Shown: positions 15,295-24,288, numbered from the stretch's first letter. The stretch: 64,000 bases of DNA from Armatimonas rosea (GCF_014202505.1 NZ_JACHGW010000004.1:124001-188000); one strand, 5' to 3'. Program-made: numbers and translations. Notes: generated from the letters alone by a model not told the origin.

Positions 15295-17343
15295 CCGTGA
15301 ACCAAGCTGACGCGTCACCAGCTGCAAGTTGGCACGCGCCGCTTCGTTCTTGGGACTGAGGGCAAGCTCCTGGGCAAAGAGCTCCTTTGCGGCCTCCAGC
15401 TGCCCACTCTGAGCGAGCAAAACCCCCAACGCCAGGCGCGGCCCCTCAAGCGTAGGCTCGACTTCAATGGCTTCCAGATAGGCGCTACGAGCCTCGGGGA
15501 GCCTCCCGAGGTTCTCATAGCTCGTCCCTAAGCAGTACCACGTCCGCCCCGAGCGGCTCAGGTAGGTGCAGGAGAGGCGCAGTGCCTCCGCCGCCTCGGG
15601 CCAGAGCCGACGTTCGTAGAAAAAGGCACCACGGCTCTGGTGGACAAGCCCACGCATCTCACGCTCCAGCCGGTGTTCCTTGCCCGTTGCTTCCTTGAGG
15701 AGCTCAGGATGCTCGAGCTGGAGGTTCTTCTCCGCCAGACGAATCTCCTCGTCGGAGACCGGTGCCTCACTTACCTCAAAGAGCCAACCGGCAGGACGTA
15801 GGTACTGGGAAGCACGAGGGTATCCGGCGTAGTACTCGATAAATATCCTCGGGAGCGGCTGGCCCGGCGTGAAGATCGGAGCATGAAAGGGTGGGGCTTC
15901 CGTGGTCAAGCGAACCAGGTAGTCCGACTGTGCCTGCGTGTTCCAAGCGCCCTCGCCGCCTTCGGAGAGCACGCGCTCCATTGTCACTAAGGAAGGGTTG
16001 CTCAACACCCGGAAACGGGAGTGCGCAGGAGAGAGCGCCGACGGCCCCGTCTTCGTGTAGGCCGCATAGCCAAGCATCAGAGTCAGGTTGTCGCTTGATG
16101 CGATTATCAGAGCATCCTTTGGCAAGGGAGCAAGGGTATCGGTGAGAAACTGCTGGGGCGCGGTGAAGTGTCGGAGTGAGTGGCTTGTCACGGCCTGAAG
16201 TGCTCCCCAAACGACGAGACCCACAGACAAGAGAGTCACCACAAGCCGTCCCTTTTCAGCGAACCGGCGGGCACACCCTTCCGCACCAAAGCAGGCCAGG
16301 AGTACCGCAAATGTGTAGAGGGGCAGGTGCCAGTCTTTGACCCCATAGTCGCGGAGATACATCAGATCGATTCCGGCCTGGTGGAGGTGTGCCCAGAGAA
16401 GACCGCCTGTGTAGATGCCCCCTAGTCCCAGGAGCAGCCCCAAGAGAGGACGATACCTTTGCCACAAGACAACCCCGCCTAGCACAGCAAGCAGGAACCC
16501 GAGAGGACCAAGCTGTCCCCAGAAGTCGTAGCTCTGCAACCACTCCTGAACAAAGCCAGACGGTGCGGCGCTCAGGGGACGCTGCTGCCACTGCTCGCGT
16601 AGAACCACCCGAAGAAAGCGCTCAAAGGTATCCGCATTCCCAAAGTCGATCGTCGGATCCACCCGTGAGCGCAGGGGAATGTACAAGAAGATCAAGAGCC
16701 CGAGCAGGAGCCCCAGAATCCCCTCCCCCGCGCTCTTGACTCGTCGCGTTCGGGGAACAAGATAGACCGCTAGTCCGAGCAAGGGGATCAAGATTATCTG
16801 GCTAGGGTGGTTGCCGATCGCAAGCCCGATCAGCCCCCCAAGTACCAGGCCTAGCCGGTGCTTGCCTTGGAGCGCGATCTTGGTCAGGACAAGGAGCACC
16901 CCCATCCAGAGAGCGGTCTGAAGCGTGTACTGCTCGGTGATACAGGACTGCTCGACAAAGGTGGAAGAGCCTAAGAGTTGTGCGGGCACCAGCAGCAGAG
17001 GAAGGTGGTCACCACGGCGGTCTCCAAACAGCTGCCGGCTCCCGAGGCGGGCTAGGGCGATCGTGGTGGTGATTGTCAAGGCTCCCCAGAGACCGCTGAA
17101 GAGATTTGTCAAGTACGCCGCCTCCCACAAGGGAAACAGTCGCTGACCGAGAGCAACAAATCCCCAAGCAAGGAAACAGTAGGTGGGAGCGCCCGGTGCG
17201 TGTGGAATCCCCCCCGACTCCGCCGCGAGGGCAAACTCTCCGCTATCGTGGTAGGTCAACCAAGGAGCTGCCCCCCACCATAGGAGAAGGATGCTGATCA
17301 AAAAGGCAACGAGGAGCCCAAACCGGTCAAGAAGCACTCGCAT
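15292..17343 (-). CDS. DUF2723 (TMEM260-like) membrane protein with TPR tail
   Basis: 683 residues. The N-terminal domain has many transmembrane helices and the family signature YHDSGEFALAAESGGIPHAPG (split here as YHDSGEFALAA and GIPHAPGAPTY), typical of DUF2723/TMEM260-type proteins, which are linked to protein O-mannosylation. The last 150 residues form TPR repeats (YLSRSGRTWYCLGTSYENLG, AYLEAIEVEPT). The likely role is glycosyl transfer from a lipid-linked donor. Start ATG 17343 is chosen over an upstream TTG; TACTGT at 17349-17354 ends 5 bases upstream. Confidence 0.8.
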   Translation of the reverse strand: MRVLLDRFGLLVAFLISILLLWWGAAPWLTYHDSGEFALAAESGGIPHAPGAPTYCFLAWGFVALGQRLFPLWEAAYLTNLFSGLWGALTITTTIALARLGSRQLFGDRRGDHLPLLLVPAQLLGSSTFVEQSCITEQYTLQTALWMGVLLVLTKIALQGKHRLGLVLGGLIGLAIGNHPSQIILIPLLGLAVYLVPRTRRVKSAGEGILGLLLGLLIFLYIPLRSRVDPTIDFGNADTFERFLRVVLREQWQQRPLSAAPSGFVQEWLQSYDFWGQLGPLGFLLAVLGGVVLWQRYRPLLGLLLGLGGIYTGGLLWAHLHQAGIDLMYLRDYGVKDWHLPLYTFAVLLACFGAEGCARRFAEKGRLVVTLLSVGLVVWGALQAVTSHSLRHFTAPQQFLTDTLAPLPKDALIIASSDNLTLMLGYAAYTKTGPSALSPAHSRFRVLSNPSLVTMERVLSEGGEGAWNTQAQSDYLVRLTTEAPPFHAPIFTPGQPLPRIFIEYYAGYPRASQYLRPAGWLFEVSEAPVSDEEIRLAEKNLQLEHPELLKEATGKEHRLEREMRGLVHQSRGAFFYERRLWPEAAEALRLSCTYLSRSGRTWYCLGTSYENLGRLPEARSAYLEAIEVEPTLEGPRLALGVLLAQSGQLEAAKELFAQELALSPKNEAARANLQLVTRQLGSR

Positions 17344-17348
17344 TTGTA

Positions 17349-17354
17349 ACAGTA
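17349..17354 (-). promoter_or_regulatory. -10 box TACTGT of the DUF2723 gene
   Basis: Minus-strand TACTGT ends 5 bases before ATG 17343; only partial match to the consensus. Confidence 0.35.
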
Positions 17355-17376
17355 TCGGTACTGTAGACAAAATTGG

Positions 17377-19251
17377 TTATAGCTTGAGGAACGGAAGTAG
17401 CTTCTTCAGGTACGCGCGAAGATTCGTCTCTGGAAACTGCTCTCGCTCACGCTCCAGCCGATTGGCCTCACGGGTGAACTCGGCGACCTCCATCTCCAGG
17501 CGCTGGACATCGGCGGAGACATTCTTGGCCGACGCATTGTACTTGCGCCACTCGTCCTCGAACTCTTTCTCCATCTCGCGGCACCAGGTCTGGAGCGTGG
17601 TGATCTGGTGCTGGGGAATGCCGGGGAGGGTCGTGCGACGAGAGAGCTCTAGGGCGTTGGTAATCCCGGCAGACGCCAGCTCACGCTTGGTGTTGACCGG
17701 CATGCCATGGATCGTGATGACCCGGTTGATCGGCACCTGGCGCAGCTTCTCGGCGACATAGTCGGCTTGGGCGCCCTGTGCCGCCTGGAGGGCTTGGGGA
17801 GAGGCTCCGCGGTTGCGCGTGGCGACTCGGTCCCTGCGCTCGGCGGCCAGCTGGTTCATCTTGGCGATCTCTGCCTCAAGCTCATCGAGGATCTTACGCT
17901 GGGGCCAGTTGCTGTAGCCCAGGTACCCCGCAGACGCCACCCACATCAGAAAGACCAGGGGGAACCACGGCCCCAGTGCCGTCTGGGCAAGGGCCAGCAC
18001 CAGGAGAAGCACCGAGGCAATCGCCACCCGCGTCCACATCAAGTTTGTTGCTTCTTTTGTCTGGTGGGACTGCTCGTTGAGGAGGATCAGGTAGCGGAAG
18101 ACATCTTTTTGCGCTTGACGCTGGCCTCCCGGCCGGAAGCTGGTACCGGCCTGCCACCACTTGTCATGGGTCACCACCTCACTGTAGGTCCGAATCCAGT
18201 CTAGGTTGTCGGCCTTTTCCAGCCGCTCTTGGGCACTAGGCTCGGGCGGGCCGACAAGCTCGGCGGGCAGTGGCTGGGGCTCTTGCGTCGAGATCACCGG
18301 GAGCAGGGTTGAGTCCGGCCCATGCGCGAGGGCATCTTGCAGGCGGGCGAGGGAGTCGGCCAAGGCTTCATCGCGGTCGAGCTCCGCTTGGGCACGGAGC
18401 GCGGCAAAGACCGGAGAGCCCGCCGGATCACGCAGATCGGAGGCCTTGAAGAGCAGGCTCTCGCCGTCGCCAAACTGTACCCAGAGCGCGGGATTTCGGG
18501 CAAGAGCGAGTAGTGCAGTCTGCATCACTAGGCAGGCGAAGCGATCTAGGCCGACTCCAAAGTGCTGGACCTGGCGCTCCGGGTGCTGGTAGTTGGGGTG
18601 TCCCAGCTCGGGCGAGGGATAGCCCTCCAGACCGGGCACAAACATCCCGTCATAGTCCACCAGGGTGACTTGTGTGCCGTCGGGTGAGATCAGGAGGTTG
18701 TCGTGCTGCCAGTCGCCGTGTGCCATGCCCGCCGCCTCAAGGCGCTGGAGGAGTGCCCCAAGCTCCTCGGCAAGGCGACGCAGGCGCTCTGGCTTCTCTC
18801 GGTTCTCCTCGACCCAGCGTCCCAGGGGTGTCCCCTGCGCCCACTGCATCGCGATAGTCGGGTACCACTTGCCCGCGATCCGAATCCCACTCTCTACAAA
18901 CCGGAACGGAACAAAGACATCATCGAGTGCGGCGATCTTTGTCGCAAGCAGGCGGTAGCGCGTCCCCCGCGTGATCCCGTAGCCGTCTTGGGGGGTGGTG
19001 AAGCAGCGCAGCGCCCAGTCGGCACCATCGTGGCCGCGCAGCCGAAAGACCACGGCAAAGCGCCCCGTGTAGGCAATCGGGAGCCCCTGCCGGTTCTCGG
19101 CGACCTTTGCACCTGTGAGGAGGGGGTCCCCCAGGCTGAGTCCTGGGCTTTGGATCGCCTCGCGATAGGCCACGGCATCGGGCCACTCACTTCGCCCTTG
19201 CCGGGTGCTACTTAAACTACTGGCGCTGGTCTCCGCCGGATTGAGCCTCAT
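17377..19251 (-). CDS. Kinase-like protein with transmembrane segments and C-terminal helix-hairpin-helix (YegI-like)
   Basis: 624 residues. Residues 55-300 resemble a divergent protein kinase: a glycine loop GRFAVVF, Arg82 in WALRCF where Lys is usual, catalytic loop MAHGDWQHDNLL (residues 176-187, with Asp180 and Asn185) and a metal-binding DYDG in place of DFG. Two hydrophobic segments follow near 410-445, then a coiled coil and a helix-hairpin-helix (about 525-570, ITIHGMPVNTKRELASAGI). This layout matches YegI-type kinase-HhH proteins reported beside vWA and PP2C partners, none of which is seen here. TAAAAT (19261-19266) lies 9 bases upstream of the start. Confidence 0.75.
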   Translation of the reverse strand: MRLNPAETSASSLSSTRQGRSEWPDAVAYREAIQSPGLSLGDPLLTGAKVAENRQGLPIAYTGRFAVVFRLRGHDGADWALRCFTTPQDGYGITRGTRYRLLATKIAALDDVFVPFRFVESGIRIAGKWYPTIAMQWAQGTPLGRWVEENREKPERLRRLAEELGALLQRLEAAGMAHGDWQHDNLLISPDGTQVTLVDYDGMFVPGLEGYPSPELGHPNYQHPERQVQHFGVGLDRFACLVMQTALLALARNPALWVQFGDGESLLFKASDLRDPAGSPVFAALRAQAELDRDEALADSLARLQDALAHGPDSTLLPVISTQEPQPLPAELVGPPEPSAQERLEKADNLDWIRTYSEVVTHDKWWQAGTSFRPGGQRQAQKDVFRYLILLNEQSHQTKEATNLMWTRVAIASVLLLVLALAQTALGPWFPLVFLMWVASAGYLGYSNWPQRKILDELEAEIAKMNQLAAERRDRVATRNRGASPQALQAAQGAQADYVAEKLRQVPINRVITIHGMPVNTKRELASAGITNALELSRRTTLPGIPQHQITTLQTWCREMEKEFEDEWRKYNASAKNVSADVQRLEMEVAEFTREANRLEREREQFPETNLRAYLKKLLPFLKL

Positions 19252-19258
19252 GTACCCG

Positions 19259-19915
19259 CTATTTTACCTCAACCAGCGTGTCCAACCAGCGATTGAGCGA
19301 GGCAATGTGGAGCAACATCTTCTCCTCCGGGTCGTTGGGAACCACCCACCCCCTGTCGGCGATACACTGGTCGGCGTCTAGCAGGGTTAGCACGTCCCAG
19401 GCAACCTCCCCCGGCTCGTCGTCGGCGTGAGCGGTTGCCAGCAGGCTCTGGACCCGCTGGAAGACCTGGTAGTAGAGCTCCGCCGCGCGAAAAAACGACT
19501 CGACCTCTTGCGCCTCCAAGTACTCTCCAACCGTCCCCGACAAGCCGTAGTCCCCCTCCGACTCGGGATGGGGCTGGACCTCGCAGAAGCGCTCCTCCCC
19601 CGTGCTCCGCACCATGCGCCCAAGGGGATAGAGCCGACAGGCGGCGGGTCGTCCGGCATGGACCGTGCAGCCCTTCTCCCCCAGAAAGACACAGGGCTGC
19701 CCCGGCCTCTCCCGAACCGCGAGAGCTGTCCCCTCCTCCGTGAAGCGCTCCAGAAACACGCCGGTCGAGACCCCCACTACCTGAGCAAGCCGGATGATCT
19801 CGTAGGGGTTGAGCGGGATGCGTTTCTCGTAGCAGCAGCGGTTACACTGGCGGCAGGTGTAGGAAAACGGGCTCTGCCGGGTCAGGGTAAACGCGGCGTC
19901 TAGACTCGCTGCCAC
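19259..19915 (-). CDS. YkgJ-family cysteine-cluster protein
   Basis: 218 residues with the YkgJ (zinc/iron-chelating) pattern: CRQCNRCCYEKRIPL near the N-terminus, then QPCVFLGEKGCTVHAGRPAACRLYPLG. Eight conserved Cys probably hold an Fe-S or metal cluster. Function is unknown. It starts at a GTG inside the end of the upstream Tat-protein gene (16-base overlap), and its stop precedes the kinase-HhH gene by 7 bases, so the three may be co-transcribed. Confidence 0.82.
   Translation of the reverse strand: MAASLDAAFTLTRQSPFSYTCRQCNRCCYEKRIPLNPYEIIRLAQVVGVSTGVFLERFTEEGTALAVRERPGQPCVFLGEKGCTVHAGRPAACRLYPLGRMVRSTGEERFCEVQPHPESEGDYGLSGTVGEYLEAQEVESFFRAAELYYQVFQRVQSLLATAHADDEPGEVAWDVLTLLDADQCIADRGWVVPNDPEEKMLLHIASLNRWLDTLVEVK
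19261..19266 (-). promoter_or_regulatory. -10 box TAAAAT of the kinase-HhH gene
   Basis: Minus-strand TAAAAT ends 9 bases before ATG 19251, overlapping the stop of the YkgJ gene. Confidence 0.35.
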
Positions 19916-20253
19916 TTGATCTGGATCGTATCGGAGTAGAGCGTCTCAGGTTTCCCGCCGGGAGCGGTCCGCATACATTTCCAAGTGAACATCACGGTAT
20001 TGTCCCCCGCGATCTTTTCGAGGACGCTACGAGGAATCTCTGGGCTCTCGAGGAGCGCCAGCTGGTTGCCCACATTGAGCTTGACCGTGAGGCGGTTCTC
20101 CTTCATCTGAACCAGGCTCTGCCTGCCCAATTTTGTCGCACCGTCCTGTGGAGCGGCTTCGGCACTCTCCGAGATACAGAGACCCGCACCGAGGAGGGTT
20201 CCGAGCTGGGCGAGCTTGAGGGCATCGCGTCGGGAGATAGATTTATCTTGCAC
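19900..20253 (-). CDS. Small Tat-exported protein of unknown function
   Basis: 117 residues. The N-terminus is a twin-arginine signal, SISRRDALKLAQLGTLLGAG, followed by Ala-rich cleavage region SAEAA. The mature part is about 85 residues with no recognised domain (VGNQLALLESPEIPRS, VMFTWKC). It begins at GTG 20253, 14 bases after the DUF1553 gene, with AAGGAA as Shine-Dalgarno. In relatives this slot is normally filled by a DUF1501 protein that also carries a Tat signal. Confidence 0.7.
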   Translation of the reverse strand: MQDKSISRRDALKLAQLGTLLGAGLCISESAEAAPQDGATKLGRQSLVQMKENRLTVKLNVGNQLALLESPEIPRSVLEKIAGDNTVMFTWKCMRTAPGGKPETLYSDTIQIKWQRV

Positions 20254-20267
20254 TTTCGTTCCTTTTG

Positions 20268-22964
20268 CTAATCGACATAGAGAAACTCATTGGCAGCCAG
20301 CAGAGTCTGGCACCAGGCGGCCCAAGCACGCTCGGTGGGGACAACTTGTGCCGCCCGATTGAGGAAGCGTCGCGCGGTCGCAAGCTCCCCCGGCAACGGG
20401 AGGCGCTGGAAGGCGCGCTCGTAGGCCTGACGAATCTTTGCATCGTCGTCGCCGGTGAGGGACTTGGCAAAGGCCTGGGCCTGGGCCATCACCAGAGGAC
20501 TATTGAGCAGATAGAGTGCCTGGGGCGAGACCGTGGTCGGGGTTCGCTTGGCATTGACCATGCTGGGATCGCCGAAGTCGAAGGTCCCAAAGAAGTCGTA
20601 GACCGCGTTTCGGATCACGGGCAGGTAGATCGCACGGCGCGGCGCATCGTACTGGGCTTTGTTGGCCGACTGGTCGTTGGTGACATAGTCGTAGTCCTTG
20701 CTTCCCAGCAGAGAGCCGCCCATGGTCGTGTCCAGGGTCCCCGCCACGTAGAGCAGGCTATCGCGGAGCGGCTCGGCATCCAGGCGGCGGCGGTTCTGAC
20801 GCCAGACCAGCTTGTTCTCGATATCCTTCTTCTGCCCCACGGGGTCGGTGTAGCGGCTGGCCTGCTGGTAGGTGTCCGAGAGGACAATCCGGCGGATCAG
20901 CTTCTTCATGCTCCAGCCATCGTCGGTGACAAACGAGGTCGCGAGGTAGTCGAGGAGCTGGGGATTCGACGGCTTATCGCCGCGCAGTCCCCAGTTATCG
21001 GCGGTCCCGACAAGGCCCTCGCCAAAGAGCTTCTGCCAGACACGGTTCACCGCCACACGGGACGTCAGCGGGTGATCCGGGCGGGTGAGCCAGTACGCAA
21101 GCTCCTTGCGCCCGCTCGACTTGGGCTGCTCCAGCGGCTGGCGCGTGCCACCACAGAGCACCGATGGAAACCCGCGCGGGACCAGGTCGCCCAGAGTCTG
21201 GGTGTCGCCGCGGATGTGCACCTTGACATCCTCGATCTTGGTGTTCTCGGTGACACACATCACCATGGGCGGGCTGGGCTTCTTGGCCTCCAGCGCCTTG
21301 AGCGTATCTTGCGCGGTCTTGAGGGCCTTCTCGGCTCCGGCAAGATCCAGATCGGTCTTGCCCATGGGCACGAGGGCGATCCGGCTAAAGTGCGGGATAG
21401 CCCCGTTTCGCTCGATCCGCACGGTGCAGAGACCGGCCTCAAGCTGCTGCACGCCCGCAGACTCCCAGCGCTGGTCCTCTTCTTGCCAGCCGCCTGTCGT
21501 GCTCGCCGCGATCTTCTTCCCAAGGTTCTTTCCCGCGACCGTAAGCACCACGGGCCGCGACTCCTCGGCGGCGTAGCGCAGGTAGACCTTGTAGCGCCCC
21601 GCTGTCGGAACCGAGAAGTCCCACTCCGCAAAGGTCGGGGAGCCGTTGCTATTGATCGACTTAGGGCCGTACTGCTCCTTGCCCAAGCGCTCGCCACGGT
21701 TAAACGCCGATGCATCGGCCAGCAGGGCCTTACCATTACCGTTGAGTGCACCGTCGAGCTGCTTCTTGGCCTCGTCGACGGCTTGGAGGGCGGGACCGAG
21801 CGACTGCTGGTAGGTTGCCAGCTCCGCCTTCAGGGTTGGGCTGGAGAGCGGCCGCTCGTACCAGCGCGCGACCGTGTTGAGGGTCTCCATCGTGCGGGTC
21901 GACTTAAAGATCCCCGCGAGGGCGTAGTAGTCTTTCGTCGCAATCGGGTCGAACTTATGGTCGTGGCAGCGCGCACACGCCACGGTCAGCCCGATCACGG
22001 ACTTGGTGACCACGTCGATCTGCTCATCGACAATGTCCATCACCATCTTCTCTTTGTCCGGCTCGGCCAGCACCTTCGGCCCCAGCACAAGATAGCCCGT
22101 CGCCGTGAGCCGCCCCGCGTCCTCGCTGTCGTTGCCGGTGAGCATCAGGTCGCCGGCGAGCTGCTGACGGATAAACTCATCGTAGGGTAGGTCCCGGTTC
22201 AGTGCCTCGATCACCCAGTCCCGGTAGCGCCATGCCTGCGCGTGGGCCGTGTTCTCATCCAGTCCGTTGGAGTCGGCATAGCGCGCCACATCCAGCCAGT
22301 GCCGCCCCCAGCGCTCCCCGAACTGCTTGGAGGCGAGCAAGCGATCTACCTGTTTCGCGAAGGCCGCCGGCGAGCTATCCGCCAGAAACGCCGACATCTG
22401 CTCTTGGGTCGGGGGCAGGCCGATTAGATCGAAGCTCACGCGCCGCAGGAGTGTCCGCTTATCGGCACGGGGGGCAGGGGTAATCCCGTTCTTCGCCAGC
22501 GCCCCAAGGACAAACGCATCGATCCCGCTCTTCTCCACGGGCGGCTCCAGCGGGCGCTTGGGGGAGATAAACGACCAGTGCTTCCCCACAGAGACCGTCG
22601 GGGTCTTCGCCGTGGTTTGGGGCCAACTCGCCCCTTCCTGAACCCACTGCGCGATCCCCACGATCTCTGAGTCAGCCAGCTTGCCGCTCGGCGGCATGAT
22701 GGGCTTGCCCCCTACGCCTTGCATCCGGCGCAGCGCTTCTTGTGCCTTGGCCAGGGAGAGCGGTTTGGTCAGGTCCAGCCCCGCCTGGGGCGACTGACCG
22801 CTATGGCAGAGCCCACACTTGGCCACCAGCACGGGGCGAACACGCGCCTCAAAGTGCTGGGACTGCGCCGGGGTGAGCGCCTTTATCTCGGGACTGGACT
22901 GAGCGAGCGCCAGCCCCACCAAACCAACCATCGGAACCATAGCAGCAAGCAAGGACAACTTCAT
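20268..22964 (-). CDS. Planctomycete-type cytochrome with DUF1549 and DUF1553
   Basis: 898 residues: a signal peptide (MKLSLLAAMVPMVGLVGLAL), a cytochrome c domain with one haem site (KCGLCHSGQ, about residue 55), a DUF1549 domain (FVLGALAKNGITP, RHWLDVARYADSNGLDE), a carbohydrate-binding-like insert (about 420-500, FAEWDFSVPTAGRYKVYLRY) and a DUF1553 domain (RVAVNRVWQKLFGEGLV). Such PSD1-type proteins are frequent in Planctomycetes and Armatimonadetes and are thought to help degrade polysaccharides. The start lies 18 bases from the divergent GH16-like gene. Confidence 0.88.
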   Translation of the reverse strand: MKLSLLAAMVPMVGLVGLALAQSSPEIKALTPAQSQHFEARVRPVLVAKCGLCHSGQSPQAGLDLTKPLSLAKAQEALRRMQGVGGKPIMPPSGKLADSEIVGIAQWVQEGASWPQTTAKTPTVSVGKHWSFISPKRPLEPPVEKSGIDAFVLGALAKNGITPAPRADKRTLLRRVSFDLIGLPPTQEQMSAFLADSSPAAFAKQVDRLLASKQFGERWGRHWLDVARYADSNGLDENTAHAQAWRYRDWVIEALNRDLPYDEFIRQQLAGDLMLTGNDSEDAGRLTATGYLVLGPKVLAEPDKEKMVMDIVDEQIDVVTKSVIGLTVACARCHDHKFDPIATKDYYALAGIFKSTRTMETLNTVARWYERPLSSPTLKAELATYQQSLGPALQAVDEAKKQLDGALNGNGKALLADASAFNRGERLGKEQYGPKSINSNGSPTFAEWDFSVPTAGRYKVYLRYAAEESRPVVLTVAGKNLGKKIAASTTGGWQEEDQRWESAGVQQLEAGLCTVRIERNGAIPHFSRIALVPMGKTDLDLAGAEKALKTAQDTLKALEAKKPSPPMVMCVTENTKIEDVKVHIRGDTQTLGDLVPRGFPSVLCGGTRQPLEQPKSSGRKELAYWLTRPDHPLTSRVAVNRVWQKLFGEGLVGTADNWGLRGDKPSNPQLLDYLATSFVTDDGWSMKKLIRRIVLSDTYQQASRYTDPVGQKKDIENKLVWRQNRRRLDAEPLRDSLLYVAGTLDTTMGGSLLGSKDYDYVTNDQSANKAQYDAPRRAIYLPVIRNAVYDFFGTFDFGDPSMVNAKRTPTTVSPQALYLLNSPLVMAQAQAFAKSLTGDDDAKIRQAYERAFQRLPLPGELATARRFLNRAAQVVPTERAWAAWCQTLLAANEFLYVD

Positions 22965-22969
22965 GATGC

Positions 22970-22976
22970 TATTATA
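22970..22976. promoter_or_regulatory. Overlapping -10 boxes serving two divergent genes
   Basis: The sequence TATTATA (22970-22976) reads TATTAT on the plus strand, ending 7 bases before ATG 22983, and TATAAT on the minus strand (22976-22971), ending 6 bases before ATG 22964. The two start codons are only 18 bases apart. Confidence 0.6.
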
Positions 22977-22982
22977 GCCCCA

Positions 22983-23642
22983 ATGGAGCGCTTAAAGTTC
23001 GCAAATTTTCTCTGGGAAGTGCGGCAGTCGGCGGGGCTGGCCGGACCGGGGCCGAATCGCTTTGACAGGCGCAACGTGTCTCTCCTTCCGAGCGGCGCTC
23101 TCCAGCTGGAGGTGGCCCTGCGCGACGGAGCCTGGACCTGTGCGGAGCTGACTACGATCGAGCGCCTTGGGCTTGGGACCTACCAGTTTCAGCTCGTCGG
23201 GCACCCCGAGCTGCTCGATCCCCAGCTTGTCTTTGGGTTCTTCCCCTACCCCACGCCTGAGATCGGCCCCGACGGCACCCATGAGCTCGACATTGAGTTT
23301 GCGCGCTGGGGGGAGCGCACCAAGCCCTGTGGCAACTACACGGTCTGCCCCACTACCCTAGGCAAGCCCGCCACGACCCACCCCTTCCCTCTCAACGTGA
23401 CCAGCGAGCTGTCCACCCACCGCATCGTCCGCCGCGCGGATCGGCTGATCTTCTCAAGCTATACGGGCCACCGCCGGCTGGGTGACCAGGCAGGCAAGCT
23501 TCATGAGTGGGAGTTTGCGGGCGAGCTCTCCCAGGCGGCAATGCCACTTCATGTCAATTTCTGGCTCTTTCGTGGTAAGGCACCGCAGGACGGTCAGGCT
23601 GCGTCGCTGACACTCAAAAACATCCAGTTTATCCGTGCTTGA
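22983..23642 (+). CDS. GH16-like glycoside hydrolase fold protein, no signal peptide
   Basis: 219 residues. The segment HELDIEFARWG matches the bulge-free catalytic motif E-[IL]-D-[IV]-E of glycoside hydrolase family 16, where the two Glu act as nucleophile and acid/base. Flanking strands (LGTYQFQLVG, HVNFWLFRG) fit a concanavalin-like jelly roll. No signal peptide is present, unusual for GH16 enzymes that attack extracellular beta-glucans. The divergent DUF1553 cytochrome shares its promoter region, which suggests a link to polysaccharide use. Activity is inferred. Confidence 0.6.
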   Translation: MERLKFANFLWEVRQSAGLAGPGPNRFDRRNVSLLPSGALQLEVALRDGAWTCAELTTIERLGLGTYQFQLVGHPELLDPQLVFGFFPYPTPEIGPDGTHELDIEFARWGERTKPCGNYTVCPTTLGKPATTHPFPLNVTSELSTHRIVRRADRLIFSSYTGHRRLGDQAGKLHEWEFAGELSQAAMPLHVNFWLFRGKAPQDGQAASLTLKNIQFIRA

Positions 23643-24204
23643 GCGACCAGTTGGTAAAGCCTGGCAGGATCTCACGCTCCTCTTTGACCACGAAGCCGCG
23701 GCGGGTATAGAAGCGGACATTCTCCTCGGCCTGGGTCTCTAGGTAGATGGGGACGCCTTGCGCCTCGGCGCGGGCGATCCCCTGCTTGAGGAGCTCTCCC
23801 CCGATCCCTTGGCCGTGAAAGGCGGGATCGACAGCGAGGAAAAAAAGGTACCAGTGTTTCTCCGGTGCGTGTACTTTGTGCATCGCGGTGAGGGCACTGT
23901 CGATTCTCAGCAGGCCCGGAAGCGCTCCTCCGAGCTCCAGTGCGAGCCCGCCAAAACCGGTTCGCAGCATTCGTGGAAAGGTGAGGTGCTCGCCCCCTGG
24001 CGGGAGCCAGAGTGCGAGCCCCCGGTTCGCCTCGGCACTATCGGCGACTCCGTAGCGATTGGCGTAGCGAATCGCCGACTGATGGAGGGTTGTGGCTGCC
24101 CGTGCCCGGCGCTGGGTATCGTTGAGGAGCGTGGCAAAGAGCGAGTCGGCATCAAAGGCGCGGTCCAGCACTCCCACAAGGACACGTTCATCGTCGGTTG
24201 TCAT
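23629..24204 (-). CDS. GNAT-family N-acetyltransferase
   Basis: 191 residues with the GNAT acetyl-CoA site (LAVDPAFHGQGIGGELLKQGI, here seen as AFHGQGIGGELL) and the C-terminal strand-helix YLETQAEENVRFYTRRGF. The substrate is unknown. The 3' end overlaps the convergent GH16-like gene by 14 bases. ATG 24204 (MTTDDERVLVG) is the best start; a much longer in-frame extension crosses the divergent surE gene and is not credible. Confidence 0.8.
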   Translation of the reverse strand: MTTDDERVLVGVLDRAFDADSLFATLLNDTQRRARAATTLHQSAIRYANRYGVADSAEANRGLALWLPPGGEHLTFPRMLRTGFGGLALELGGALPGLLRIDSALTAMHKVHAPEKHWYLFFLAVDPAFHGQGIGGELLKQGIARAEAQGVPIYLETQAEENVRFYTRRGFVVKEEREILPGFTNWSLKHG

Positions 24205-24274
24205 CCCAAAAGCACCAACTTTCCCAAAGATTGGGACATCATACCTGAATCCCTTCCTGGTGGGGAGAATAGGG

Positions 24275-24280
24275 TACACT
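24275..24280 (+). promoter_or_regulatory. -10 box TACACT of surE
   Basis: TACACT ends 8 bases before ATG 24289; no Shine-Dalgarno. Confidence 0.45.
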
Positions 24281-24288
24281 TGCCCGTT

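Noticed and set aside
20265-22190. A 641-codon open frame on the plus strand opposite the DUF1553 gene
   Set aside because: It is antisense to a clear conserved protein, has no recognisable domain or ribosome site, and its Arg/Gly/Leu-rich composition is typical of opposite frames in GC-rich genes.
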